A stretch of DNA of 64,000 nucleotides from Candidatus Heimdallarchaeum endolithica (GTDB taxonomy: Archaea > Asgardarchaeota > Heimdallarchaeia > Heimdallarchaeales > Heimdallarchaeaceae), in NCBI GenBank assembly GCA_021513715.1, contig CP084167.1, positions 2,679,174 to 2,743,173 on the forward strand, given 5' to 3'. Within the stretch, counting starts at the first letter, position 1. Every line of letters starts with the position of its first letter. Under the pieces are notes generated by a model that made no database searches, was not told the origin of the DNA, and worked only from the letters and a program-made list of their open reading frames with translations. Of the stretch, positions 26,640-35,552 are shown piece after piece. The position numbers were made by a program, and so were the translations under genes.

Positions 26640-26666
26640 ATTTACTTTTTGTGAAGTTTGTCGAAC
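26640..26666 (+). repeat. Left terminal inverted repeat of the CATG-flanked TnpB element
   Basis: 27 bases beginning ATTTACTTTTTG, matching the reverse complement of 28454-28480 at 22 positions. Confidence 0.8.
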
Positions 26667-26883
26667 TTAGTCTTTCAAGAAAAAAACAAAGATAGATAAT
26701 TGTTAGTTTCTTGAGAACTTAATCCTAACATACAATGAAAGAAGAAGGATTAAGACAGACGTCATACACGAATCGGGGGAATCATAAAGAAGAAAAGAAC
26801 TTTTTCTTTCTTTTCTTCACTCCACGAGAGACAAAAAAGAAAAAACTAAACCCTTGAATATAAGAGTGAATAATTCTTTTTGT

Positions 26884-28188
26884 CTACTGGGACTGCAACC
26901 AATGGCTGAGTCCTCGGCAAACAGTATAATGCGTAAGACTAAACTTTTGACCAGTAAAGTAATCAGTAATAGTTGTAACACGGGGACGAAAAAGATGACT
27001 AAGGAATTTACGAGCAATATTTCTAGCTCCTGTTAAATCAGAGTGGTAAGTATAGTTACAAAAGGGACAGTGTATTAATCCTCTGACGGGACGAGAAACT
27101 TCTTTTCCACAACGGGAACAATGAGAAGATGTTCCTCTTTCGTCTATTATAAGAATACGATGAGGAGCAAAACCTCTTAATATCAATGCTCGACGGAGAA
27201 GAGAAAGAACTAAAGAAAAATTCCACTGGTGAAGTTTTCTACGAAAATAACGAGTACTTTTACCTTTCCCTTTTTCTTTTCCTTTTCTAACATTTTTGGG
27301 GTAACCTACGACGACGAAAAGGTCATACATTTGAGCATAGGTCCCTATCGTCCGCACAACGTCGTTTATAAATTGGTGAATATAGGACTGTTTAACGTTT
27401 CTATATCTCCGACGAAGATATCCAAGAAAACGATAAATTTGGTGTTTTTTACCCGACTGGTCATTTAAAGCCGCTTTCCTCTGAAGACGGGAAAACTTGA
27501 GTTTATATCTGTGATTGATTCTATTCCACTGTTTGGTATACCAGAATTTTATCTCTTTGCTTGTTAACTTCTTTTTGGGAGTTAGTAACACTCCTACAGC
27601 AGGAATGTTTATCCCTAGATCTATCCCCAGCACAGCTGGGGGAAGAGAAGAAGAATTATTAACTGAATAAGAAAAAGAAGAAGGAGGAAGAACTTCTAAT
27701 TGAAAATACACCCACCACTCACTTGTAGAACGTTTATATCTTAATTCCAGGCTTTTCACTTGTCCTTTTTTCAATTCTTTTTGATGGAAAGTGCTCATCT
27801 CTAAAGGTAACCACAATCGTTGATGATACCTTGTTTTTCTTTTCCACGTGTCTAATGAGTCTCTTATTCCTACCCACCAACGAGAAATAGAGTTGTTTTT
27901 CTCTTTTGGTAAATTAGTAAGAATAAACCTATTCTTATTGATTAGTTGTTTTCGGGGTCTCTTTTTTGGAGGACGAGTGGCTTCAGGTCTATATCCTTGC
28001 TCGTACAGTTGTACTGCTATATCTCTACACTCTTGAAACTCATCATGAGAACAGTAAGGGAACATCTTTTTAAGGTCATGAGGAACAGTCTCTCTTCGCT
28101 CTTCTACTTTTTTTAGCCTTGATGTTGTCAATGTTAGTTCATCTAGTTTTCCTCTATGTACTCTTATTTCTCCTTTCTTTGTTTTCAT
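26884..28188 (-). CDS. tnpB: TnpB homologue with a displaced RuvC-II glutamate
   Basis: A 434-residue TnpB of a different lineage from the one at 9-10.3 kb. RuvC-I is AVLGIDLGINIPAV. At the usual RuvC-II position the protein reads FVVVGYPKNVRKG, without the expected Glu. A Glu appears just before the zinc finger in IIDERGTSSHCSRCG, matching the rearranged active site described for some TnpB clades. The zinc finger is SHCSRCG ... HCPFCNY, and RuvC-III is HSDLTGARNIA. So it may still be an active RNA-guided nuclease. The leader is very purine-rich on the coding strand. Confidence 0.9.
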   Translation of the reverse strand: MKTKKGEIRVHRGKLDELTLTTSRLKKVEERRETVPHDLKKMFPYCSHDEFQECRDIAVQLYEQGYRPEATRPPKKRPRKQLINKNRFILTNLPKEKNNSISRWWVGIRDSLDTWKRKTRYHQRLWLPLEMSTFHQKELKKGQVKSLELRYKRSTSEWWVYFQLEVLPPSSFSYSVNNSSSLPPAVLGIDLGINIPAVGVLLTPKKKLTSKEIKFWYTKQWNRINHRYKLKFSRLQRKAALNDQSGKKHQIYRFLGYLRRRYRNVKQSYIHQFINDVVRTIGTYAQMYDLFVVVGYPKNVRKGKEKGKGKSTRYFRRKLHQWNFSLVLSLLRRALILRGFAPHRILIIDERGTSSHCSRCGKEVSRPVRGLIHCPFCNYTYHSDLTGARNIARKFLSHLFRPRVTTITDYFTGQKFSLTHYTVCRGLSHWLQSQ

Positions 28189-28453
28189 ACACAGTCTTCT
28201 TCTGTTGTGATGTATAATTTTTACATATTTTCTATTATCCTTGTGTCTCTCCCTGTTATTCTCCTTAATCTTTCCTTTTTTCTCCTCGTCAAAACTTCAT
28301 TTTTTATTTTTACTTTCAAAGTTTTGACTATCTTCTCCATCTTTTTTCCTCTTCTTTTCCTTTTTTTCTTTTTCTTCTCTTCATTTATTTCTACTATTTT
28401 TTCTTATAAAAAGTCTCTTTTTTTTCTTTTTCATCCATACTCTCTATCCTAAT

Positions 28454-28480
28454 GTTCGCAAAATTACGCAAAAAGTAAAT
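28454..28480 (-). repeat. Right terminal inverted repeat of the CATG-flanked TnpB element
   Basis: 27 bases ending GCAAAAAGTAAAT, the inverted partner of 26640-26666. The adjacent CATG at 28481 is the second copy of the target duplication. Confidence 0.8.
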
Positions 28481-29412
28481 CATGGAAGAAAATCTGACCA
28501 AAGTTGGGACTTTGTTGAAAAAGCGAGTACCTATGATCCAATTCTGATGATTACAGAAGGTACAAGAATTCAGGAACAGACAAATGTAACAGAACAAAAA
28601 CTAGAAGAAAGTTTGAAGGATACAATTAAAAACATCAGTGAGTTAGCAGTTGCTTCTTTTCCCGTAAGAGATTTTGATAGAATGCAGTCTTTCATTAATG
28701 CTGGAAAGGAAAATGAGAGAGAACTCGTAATAAGTACACGACAAGCTTTTACTTTGGATATTTTGAATAGAGAAAAAATAGAAAATGCTCCTAAACTAAA
28801 TGAAGTTAAAGTTTTTCTTCCAAATAAAGGCTGGGGAATATATGATAATTCTAATTATCCTATTGAAATTCAGATGCAGGATTATACTACTTGGGAAAGA
28901 AAAATAATGGATAAGTCATCTACAATTACAGCTGCTGAAATAAGAGAAAAACAAAGAAATTATGTGTTAAGGGTAGAACCTACAGAATTAAAATATTTAC
29001 TTGATATTAAACCAAAAACAGGTTCAAGATACATTCGTTCTTTAACAGAGCCTGTGGATGAAGAGATGGTGATACAACAACAGAAAATGGATAATTGGTT
29101 AAAGTTCTTCGATCTTTATCCATATGAACAACTGCATTGCTCTGGGCATACCTCAGGAAAAGAACTAGTTCAAATGATAAAGACTATTAGTCCTAAAAAA
29201 ATCATTCCAATACATACAGAGAAAGCGAGAGATTTTATTAAAACATTTGAAAATGTAATTATTGTAGACGAAGGTGTCAAAATAACGATAAAATAGACTT
29301 TATAGTTCTATTTGGGTTAAATTGCTTTTCTTTACTTTATTAAAATACTATTAAAAGGTCTCCTATTATATTACTACAAAAAAGTAATAAATGAGAAATA
29401 ATTTGTTCTTAT

Positions 29413-30939
29413 ATGACAAATCAATATGATATAATAATAGTCGGTTCCGGATTAGGAGGTTTAGTGGCAGGAGCTAAGCTAGCCAAAGAAGGAAAAAAAG
29501 TATTACTAATTGAGCAACACTCAGTTGTAGGAGGATGTTCGTCAACTTTTACTCGTAAAGGCTTTACAGTTGATGTTGGTTTGCATCAAATTGATGGAAT
29601 AGATGAATATGATGAAAAGATGCACTATTTTGAAGAACTTGGTGTTTATGAAAGTATTGAGTTTGTTAAACATGGAGACGAATTCTATCGATTTGTAAAT
29701 GATAGAATCGATGTAATTATCCCTGATAACGTTGAGAAAGCAATCAAAGTATTAACTGAACAATTTCCAGAAGATGAAAAAGCAATTAATGATTATTTCA
29801 ATACTTTGCTTTCAGTGTATAAAGAGATACATTCCCTTCCTAAAAACAAGTTTAAACTTTTCCTAATAATGCCATTGTTTCCCATGCTCTATCCTTCAAT
29901 TGTCAAGTGGTCCAAGAAAACTGTAGGTGAATTTATTGATAGTTTAGAAATAAAAAATGACGATCTTAAACTAGCATTACTTGGAAATATTCAATATTAC
30001 GCTGATGACCCATATAAATTATCTATGCTCTACTACTCTGCTGCACAGGGCTCATATTTTGTAAAAGGAGCATATTATCTAAAAGGAGGTTCACAGAAAC
30101 TATCTAATCATTTTGCTAAAGTAATTACTGACAATAACGGTGAAATAATTCTCTCCCATATGGTTGATAAGATAATTATTAAAGGGAAAAGAGCTGTAGG
30201 TGTAGAGTATTTCCCAAAAAGAAAACCTGATGAACGAAATCAAGCATTTGCAAAACATATTGTCGCAAATGCAGCTGTTCCTAACGTAATGGAAATGTTA
30301 CCTAAAAAACAAAAAAAGATTTTGGAAAAAATTTTCAAAGACATGGAAATTGCACACTCACACTATTCTCTTTATCTTGGATTTAGTAAACCATTGAAGG
30401 AGATAGGAAATAAATGCTTTGCAACAATGATATGGCCACCTGATATTAAAACACCTGCAGATATAGGAAAAAGTTTGGAGTGGCCTTTCACCAAAAGAAG
30501 AATGAGTATAACAGACTATAGTCAATTAGATAGTGGAATGGCAATTCCAGGAAAAAGTGTAGCAATTATCTCTGGAACAGATATATTAGACGATTGGGAA
30601 AAACTTTCTAAAGATGAGTATAAAAAAAGGAAAGAGCAGGTCACAGAAGAGCTAATAGAAAGATTGGAGAAACTCATTCCTGGAGTGAAAGAACACATAG
30701 AATGGAAAAATTTTGCTACACCAAGTACTATTAAATGTTTCACCTTGAATCCTAACGGAACAGCATATGGGTATGCCCAACTTCCTTCACAATCGACAAG
30801 TAAAAGACCAGGAAATAAAAGCCCAATAAAAGGCTTATGGTTTGCAAGTGCGTGGGTTTTTCCAGGAGGAGGATTTACACCTTCAATGACCTCTGGATAC
30901 AATTGTGCTCTTAAAATATTAAAAGAAATGAGCAAATAG
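29413..30939 (+). CDS. CrtI/CrtISO-like FAD-dependent oxidoreductase
   Basis: A 508-residue flavoprotein of the phytoene desaturase / carotenoid isomerase / retinol saturase superfamily. The N-terminal dinucleotide-binding motif is IIIVGSGLGGLVAGAKLAKE, followed by LLIEQHSVVGGCSSTF and GLHQIDG. The family's central GGSQKLSNHF is present and the C-terminal FAD motif is WFASAWVFPGGGFTPSMTSG. The reaction in this organism is unknown: a desaturase, saturase or isomerase acting on isoprenoid chains is likely, possibly on archaeal lipids or carotenoids. No other carotenoid genes are nearby. The gene stands alone with an AT-rich promoter. Confidence 0.9.
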   Translation: MTNQYDIIIVGSGLGGLVAGAKLAKEGKKVLLIEQHSVVGGCSSTFTRKGFTVDVGLHQIDGIDEYDEKMHYFEELGVYESIEFVKHGDEFYRFVNDRIDVIIPDNVEKAIKVLTEQFPEDEKAINDYFNTLLSVYKEIHSLPKNKFKLFLIMPLFPMLYPSIVKWSKKTVGEFIDSLEIKNDDLKLALLGNIQYYADDPYKLSMLYYSAAQGSYFVKGAYYLKGGSQKLSNHFAKVITDNNGEIILSHMVDKIIIKGKRAVGVEYFPKRKPDERNQAFAKHIVANAAVPNVMEMLPKKQKKILEKIFKDMEIAHSHYSLYLGFSKPLKEIGNKCFATMIWPPDIKTPADIGKSLEWPFTKRRMSITDYSQLDSGMAIPGKSVAIISGTDILDDWEKLSKDEYKKRKEQVTEELIERLEKLIPGVKEHIEWKNFATPSTIKCFTLNPNGTAYGYAQLPSQSTSKRPGNKSPIKGLWFASAWVFPGGGFTPSMTSGYNCALKILKEMSK

Positions 30940-30995
30940 ACTAACTTTTTCTTTTATTACTATTTTTTACTTTTTTTAGCTTAAAAAATAGAAAG

Positions 30996-32009
30996 TTAAT
31001 AGTCTTCGAATTTTAGTTTATACACAGTTAGAAAATTATTCTCGCTTAAAAAACTAATAATTTCGATGAAATCAACAAAATTATCTACAGAATTTTGTTC
31101 CATGAATATGTCTTTTATCGTCTTTGTAATATTGTTAACACATAATTCTAATATTGTTCTCTGATGTTTTACATCTTGAATGTCATCTGAATTCATCTTT
31201 TGATAATTTGTTTCAATATATTTAATGAAGTCTTGAATCTGTTGTTCATTACTTATTGGTAGTGAAATAGTCATGTGAAGTATAAGAGCCAACTTTAATA
31301 AAGCCAGTTCATCTGCTTTTGAAGTGATGTTGAGATCTAAATATTCAGCAATATATGGCATTATTTCTTCATCTAGTGTCACAACGGATTCTAGTTCATT
31401 CGCAAGTTCCTGAATCCATCTACGTACATCATCATAGGGGAAAGAACGAATTTTTTCTTTTTTCTTTTTCTTCCTCCACTGATTGTAAACTTCTTGTGCA
31501 GTTTCTTTTTTAAGATAAAGGTCAATTTCAAGAAAACCTAATCTGGATATAACATGAATATGTTTTTCTCCATCTTGCTTTGCTATCTTAAAAATAGTGT
31601 TTCTTAATCTATCTTTGATTGTTAGACCTTCTATTTTCTTAAAAGTGGACAAAAATGTTTTTACTACTTTTTCCACAAAAGTTTTTGATTGTGGTAGTGG
31701 AATGTTAAAGACTAAAAAAGGATTCTCATTATTATTTTTCTCTGTGAGATCTCTATCAGGTTCGTAACCAGCATGGGTAGCTTTAACGCGTGCTTGAGAA
31801 CGAACAACAAGATTGTTATCAATAAAACAAATTATAGATGAAAATTCATCATTAATGCAACGATGAATGTCGATATACTGAGAAAGTGCTCCTTCTTTTT
31901 CACTTTTAATTAAGAGTTTAGGAATTATTAATTTTCTCCTTTTTTTACAGTAATTACACTGATAGTGAATTAAAGTAATTGTCTCTGAAGCTTGTTTCAA
32001 TATTATCAA
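30996..32009 (-). CDS. Large protein of unknown function with an N-terminal CxxC zinc-like motif
   Basis: A 337-residue protein starting with a short beta segment and a Cys pair (YQCNYCKKRRKLIIP). Another Cys comes from HRCINDEF, so a small N-terminal zinc-binding or beta domain is likely. Residues about 90-180 are mixed alpha/beta and 185-337 are helical. A basic KKKKKEKIRSFPYDDVRRW segment separates the two. No membrane helix or signal peptide is seen. It faces the CrtI-like gene tail to tail. I do not recognise the family. Confidence 0.7.
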   Translation of the reverse strand: MIILKQASETITLIHYQCNYCKKRRKLIIPKLLIKSEKEGALSQYIDIHRCINDEFSSIICFIDNNLVVRSQARVKATHAGYEPDRDLTEKNNNENPFLVFNIPLPQSKTFVEKVVKTFLSTFKKIEGLTIKDRLRNTIFKIAKQDGEKHIHVISRLGFLEIDLYLKKETAQEVYNQWRKKKKKEKIRSFPYDDVRRWIQELANELESVVTLDEEIMPYIAEYLDLNITSKADELALLKLALILHMTISLPISNEQQIQDFIKYIETNYQKMNSDDIQDVKHQRTILELCVNNITKTIKDIFMEQNSVDNFVDFIEIISFLSENNFLTVYKLKFEDY

Positions 32010-32573
32010 GCAATTTTACACTACATTTCTTTAAAATTTTTTGGGTATCGTAAAATTTGTTGTAAGAATAATTGTATTGAAGAGTTAGTATAGTCTTTTT
32101 ATAATAACCTGTTTTGCTGCTTAGGTTATCAAGAGATTAAAGATCTATTTTCTCCTTTGAAAGACAGTGTATGAAAAAAGTACGTAAAAAAGTAAATAAT
32201 AATGAATTAACGCCTTCAAAACCAAAGCATCTAGTTTTCTCTGTTTTATCTTTATTGATTTTATTCAGTAAGTTGACAGAAACTTTTCACTGAAATTTTG
32301 AATAGCAATAATAGCTTAAATAGATTAATAGGGGAAAAATAGGTTATTCAACTAGTGACAATAGTTTCTTTTTTAAAATATTTTAAATTTTTTAAGTTAT
32401 TTAATTTTGATATTTATTCCAAAATTTTAAAACCTTCAGTACGTTTTCAAATGACTTTTTTACATTTTATACTTAGTTTTTCCTATTATTTTAATTATTT
32501 TTCTATTCTAAATTAAAATCTTATTTTCTATAAAAAATTATTTTCTATATTTAATTTCTTTAAGAGTTTGAAA
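32010..32573. other. Long AT-rich intergenic region
   Basis: About 560 bases. A 40-codon open frame near 32172 (MKKVRKKVNNNEL ...) has no support beyond its length. Otherwise only AT-rich sequence is seen, which presumably contains the promoter of the 30996-32009 gene. Confidence 0.5.
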
Positions 32574-33397
32574 ATGCATCTAAATACACAACAAAGTAGA
32601 CTATCAATAATAAAAAACAAAATATCTGACTCTTCTAAAGCTTTAGGGATAATATACATTATTATTGGTTTATCTGGATTTATTTCTTATTTATTTTTAT
32701 ATGCAGGTCAGCACTTTTTGTTAAATTTTTAAATCTTGATTATCTATTTGTTTCTCTTTTTTTAGTTTCTATATTTCCTATGAGTTGAAATTTTACTTAA
32801 TTTCTTCAGGACTCTCCCCAACCAATCAACAAACTTAGCGAAAGTTGTGAAGACTGGCTTAAGAGAACATGAAAGACACAGTCTTAATTAAGTTCTCTAA
32901 GGGGTTCATCTCCTGATCCCGGGCACTCATAACTCCCAAAGGGAAAACCAGGTGTCGTAGGAATGAAACCTACGTCTTTAAGCATTTAGCTCAAGACACT
33001 AGATAAATGAGAATTAAATATATAAAGATAGCTGAAAAGTTGTGACACTCCCCAATATTTTGTATTTTTTATTTAAGCAAATGTGTTTCAGGTTGTTATT
33101 GGTCTAATAACTCCACAAACTAAAAATTTAGTTTTTACGTAAAAAAGTATCTTATGAATTAAGTAGTGATACAAAGAAGATAGGTAATACTTTTGGAATG
33201 TCTACTATGCAAAACAACTTTGTGCAACCAACTAATTTGCAAACTGGAATCTTGATCTTTCGATTAAAGAAAAAGTTGTCTATGCGGCTAATGAGACAAA
33301 GATTGCTTTTTAGAAAAATCCATAGGCTGCAAATCCTAAATCAATGGTTTTAGAAGTAAGAGATAAAAAAATTGACCAGATAGATAAAAAAGTATAT
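32574..33397 (+). pseudogene. Decayed member of the membrane/zinc-ribbon protein family
   Basis: The start (MHLNTQQSRLSIIKNKISDS) and following helices closely match the intact protein at 52909-54015. The frame breaks near 32708, shifts, and is lost near 32785. After the RNA-like insertion only the late part returns in pieces (MQNNFVQPTNLQTG, VVYAANETKIAF, NPKSMVLEVRDKKIDQ), with an in-frame TAG. The middle helices and the terminal zinc ribbon are missing. It heads an array with two intact members downstream, so this family has been duplicating and decaying locally. Confidence 0.88.
32811..33060. ncRNA. GC-rich structured-RNA-like insertion (omega-RNA/HEARO-like candidate)
   Basis: About 250 bases within the decayed gene are clearly GC-richer than their surroundings and non-coding. 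They contain stems CGTAGG/CCTACG (32956-32974), AGAGAAC/GTTCTCT (32862-32868 with 32892-32898) and AGACT/AGTCT, the last two crossing as a pseudoknot. The segment begins ACTCTCCCCAA and ends at a near copy, ACACTCCCCAA (33045). Its style (GGGGTTCATCTCC ... CCCGGGCAC) recalls the guide-RNA scaffolds of TnpB/IscB-type elements, but no nuclease gene remains. It may be a stand-alone mobile RNA or an element end. Confidence 0.45.
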
Positions 33398-33472
33398 CAT
33401 TTAAATATGTTCAATTTTGATTAGAGAAGGTTTTTATTTTATTAGAACATTAGATATTTTTAGTGCATTATT

Positions 33473-34225
33473 ATGTATTCTAGTGACTCTCAAAGCAAGT
33501 TGGAAATTTCTAAACAAAAAATTTCCAAATCATCTTTAGTTTTAGGGATTTCATATATTTTCATCGGAATTATTGTTCTTACTGCCACTATACTCTTTTA
33601 TCTTGGTTTTTTCGCAATTTACAATCTTTATATTTGGGATATTTACTTTGTTTCCCTTGTACTAGTTTTGTTTATTTACGCGATTATTGTAATATTCAAA
33701 TCTATTTACTTTTTTAAGCTATCTCGAGGTTATGATGATTTTTCTTCAGAACTTTCTTCTCTTAGAAATTTACATATTGGTGCTGCTAAAGATGCCAGTA
33801 AATATATTAAAATAGGAACTATTTGTGAATTAATTCTTACTTTTCTCTTTCCTTTGATTGTTTTTGTAATATTGTTTTTACCTTTATTCTTTAACATATT
33901 TCTAATACCCTTTGTTTTCTTTACTTTAGGATTTATTGAGATTAGAAGTGTGTTTAGTCAATTAAGTAAACATGAGTTCTATAGTGGCAAATTTGCAAAT
34001 TTTCTTTTATATTCGAGAATTAGTGTGTTTATAGCTTTTTCTTTCTATATCTATAGCGCAATTGGGTTTTTAGATGAAATGATTTCAGAGGCTTTTACTG
34101 GTACTTTCAATGATTCTTTTCTGATCTGGATATTAGTTGCTGGAATCATACTCTTTATTTCTCAAGTTCTTCTAGCAAAGGGATTCTACGATTTGAGTAA
34201 AGATACTCGTCGCATTACAATATAA
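33473..34225 (+). CDS. Multi-helix membrane protein of the local zinc-ribbon family, ribbon absent
   Basis: A 250-residue integral membrane protein. The N-terminal SKLEISKQKISKSSLVLGI resembles the start of the relatives at 32574 and 52909. Two helices follow, then a conserved cytoplasmic stretch GAAKDASKYIKIGTICELIL, two further helices, a SVFSQLSKHEFYSGKF loop and a final pair of helices. Unlike its neighbours it ends right after the last helix (LSKDTRRITI), without the C-terminal zinc ribbon. The architecture is reminiscent of DUF996-type archaeal proteins; that link is tentative. Function unknown. Confidence 0.75.
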   Translation: MYSSDSQSKLEISKQKISKSSLVLGISYIFIGIIVLTATILFYLGFFAIYNLYIWDIYFVSLVLVLFIYAIIVIFKSIYFFKLSRGYDDFSSELSSLRNLHIGAAKDASKYIKIGTICELILTFLFPLIVFVILFLPLFFNIFLIPFVFFTLGFIEIRSVFSQLSKHEFYSGKFANFLLYSRISVFIAFSFYIYSAIGFLDEMISEAFTGTFNDSFLIWILVAGIILFISQVLLAKGFYDLSKDTRRITI

Positions 34226-34350
34226 AATAGCTAAAAATTCTTGGAACTATCTCCCTATAGATTATTTTTTTTAATTTAGCAATTCTTACAGACCGTGTGT
34301 TTAATTTAAAAAACTTTTAATTCTAGTATGTCTCTTCAGTTATAATTAAA

Positions 34351-35316
34351 ATGCAAAACAATTTTGGATTTGTTAAACTAGAATTTATTACGCAAGAGAT
34401 CTCCAAAACATCAAAGGTTTTAAGTAGTATTCAATTATTTATAGGATTACCCATCATTACTTTTTATATGAAGTTATATCTTGATTTTTCATCCTTTATA
34501 GGAGACTCTATTGATATATCACTAAAAATCATACCTTTTTTCTTTCTAATTATTCTTCCTTTAGCCCTTTATGTAGTTAGAATCTTATACATTTTTAAGC
34601 TTGCAAATAGTTTTACAGAACTTTCAAAATTATTTTATTACGACCCTGCTTTTCAAAGAAATAGAATTAAATCTGTTAGTAAATTTATAAGATTAGGAAT
34701 GATTAGTGAAATTATAACTATAGTAATTTCACCTATTCTGTTTGTAATTATATTTTTCGTATCTGTTTTTCTCTCATCAATTATATTCTTTTTACCAAAT
34801 ATTTTCTTCCTGATTGGATTTTTAGGAATATCTAAAACTTTTGACCAATTAAAAGAAATAAATCTATACAAGGGTAAGTTTAGAAATTGGCTGTTATATT
34901 CCCAAATTAGTTTTATTATCACCTCAATGTTAAGCATGTATGGTGGGGGTAAAATGTGGTCATCTATATTGATTTGGGGATTATCAGGAGAAGAAGTTCT
35001 AGATGACTCTTTTCTAATTTGGTTTTTAATAGCTGGAATTTTAGTTTCTTTAGGTTATCTTCTAAATACTATAGGTTTTTTTAAGTTAGGTATAGAAATG
35101 AGAAAAATTCACATATCTAACGAAAATTCAGATTTTGTAAAGAGTAGAATAAATACAATTAATCCACAAAAAGTTGAAAATCAACTATCAGAGCCTTTAA
35201 TTGTTAAAAACAACATTCAAGCAAAAACATCCAAGTCTAAATATTGCCCAAATTGTGGCGCAATAAACGATTATGATGCAGTATTTTGTACTAATTGTGG
35301 TGCAAGTTTTGAATAA
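34351..35316 (+). CDS. Multi-helix membrane protein with C-terminal zinc ribbon
   Basis: A 321-residue paralogue of the 33473 protein. It has the same helix layout, with KSVSKFIRLGMISEIITI matching the conserved loop, and TFDQLKEINLYKGKFRNWLL. It ends in a low-complexity linker and a zinc ribbon with two CxxC pairs (KYCPNCGAIND ... FCTNCGASFE). The ribbon probably faces the cytoplasm and could bind protein or nucleic acid. It lies 125 bases after its paralogue on the same strand. Confidence 0.8.
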   Translation: MQNNFGFVKLEFITQEISKTSKVLSSIQLFIGLPIITFYMKLYLDFSSFIGDSIDISLKIIPFFFLIILPLALYVVRILYIFKLANSFTELSKLFYYDPAFQRNRIKSVSKFIRLGMISEIITIVISPILFVIIFFVSVFLSSIIFFLPNIFFLIGFLGISKTFDQLKEINLYKGKFRNWLLYSQISFIITSMLSMYGGGKMWSSILIWGLSGEEVLDDSFLIWFLIAGILVSLGYLLNTIGFFKLGIEMRKIHISNENSDFVKSRINTINPQKVENQLSEPLIVKNNIQAKTSKSKYCPNCGAINDYDAVFCTNCGASFE

Positions 35317-35552
35317 TTGTAACGAAATTGTAAATATCTAAAAAATTGTGTTGTTAAAGAAAAAAAAGTAAAGGAAATTATGTTATCTTTAGGGAATAGA
35401 AATTAATAACAGCTTTAATGATATTTCTCTTATTTCTTAGGATGTACAAGTTTCATTTATATGTTTGTTACTAAAAGCTCTAATTTTGACAGCCTAAGCA
35501 TTATTAAATGGAAAAATGTTTATTTAATAGAATTATTTATTTTAAATCTAGG

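Larger units (their letters stand above)
26640..28480 (-). mobile_element. TnpB-carrying element with terminal inverted repeats and CATG duplication
   Basis: An 1841-bp insertion in the RNase J-like gene. Its outer 27 bases match in inverted orientation at 22 of 27 positions, with the terminal 12 identical (ATTTACTTTTTG). CATG occurs directly outside both ends (26636-26639, 28481-28484) and once in the reconstructed target, so it behaves as a 4-bp target duplication. Inside are one tnpB on the minus strand, a subterminal inverted repeat near 26720-26755 (CTTAATCC/GGATTAAG), and a GTCAAAACTT/AAGTTTTGAC pair near 28288-28328. No DDE or HUH transposase is present, so it must be mobilised in trans. 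Confidence 0.85.
26000..29296 (+). pseudogene. RNase J-like MBL/beta-CASP nuclease, disrupted
   Basis: Three in-frame pieces make one beta-CASP nuclease: 26000-26212 (MVSITFYGAINEIGGNKILL), 26213-26639 and 28481-29296. The second has VLSHSHIDHAGFIPF, the metal-binding HxHxDH motif. The third has EGTRI, GHTSGKELVQMI and IIPIHTEK, the late beta-CASP motifs. The gene carries an in-frame TGA at 26210 (between EGLY and QDFEQR) and a 1.84-kb TnpB element inserted at CATG within IRFHGRK. Removing the element restores the frame exactly. RNase J-like enzymes process RNA 5' to 3'. The TGA indicates decay unless it is read through or is a sequence error. Confidence 0.9.
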
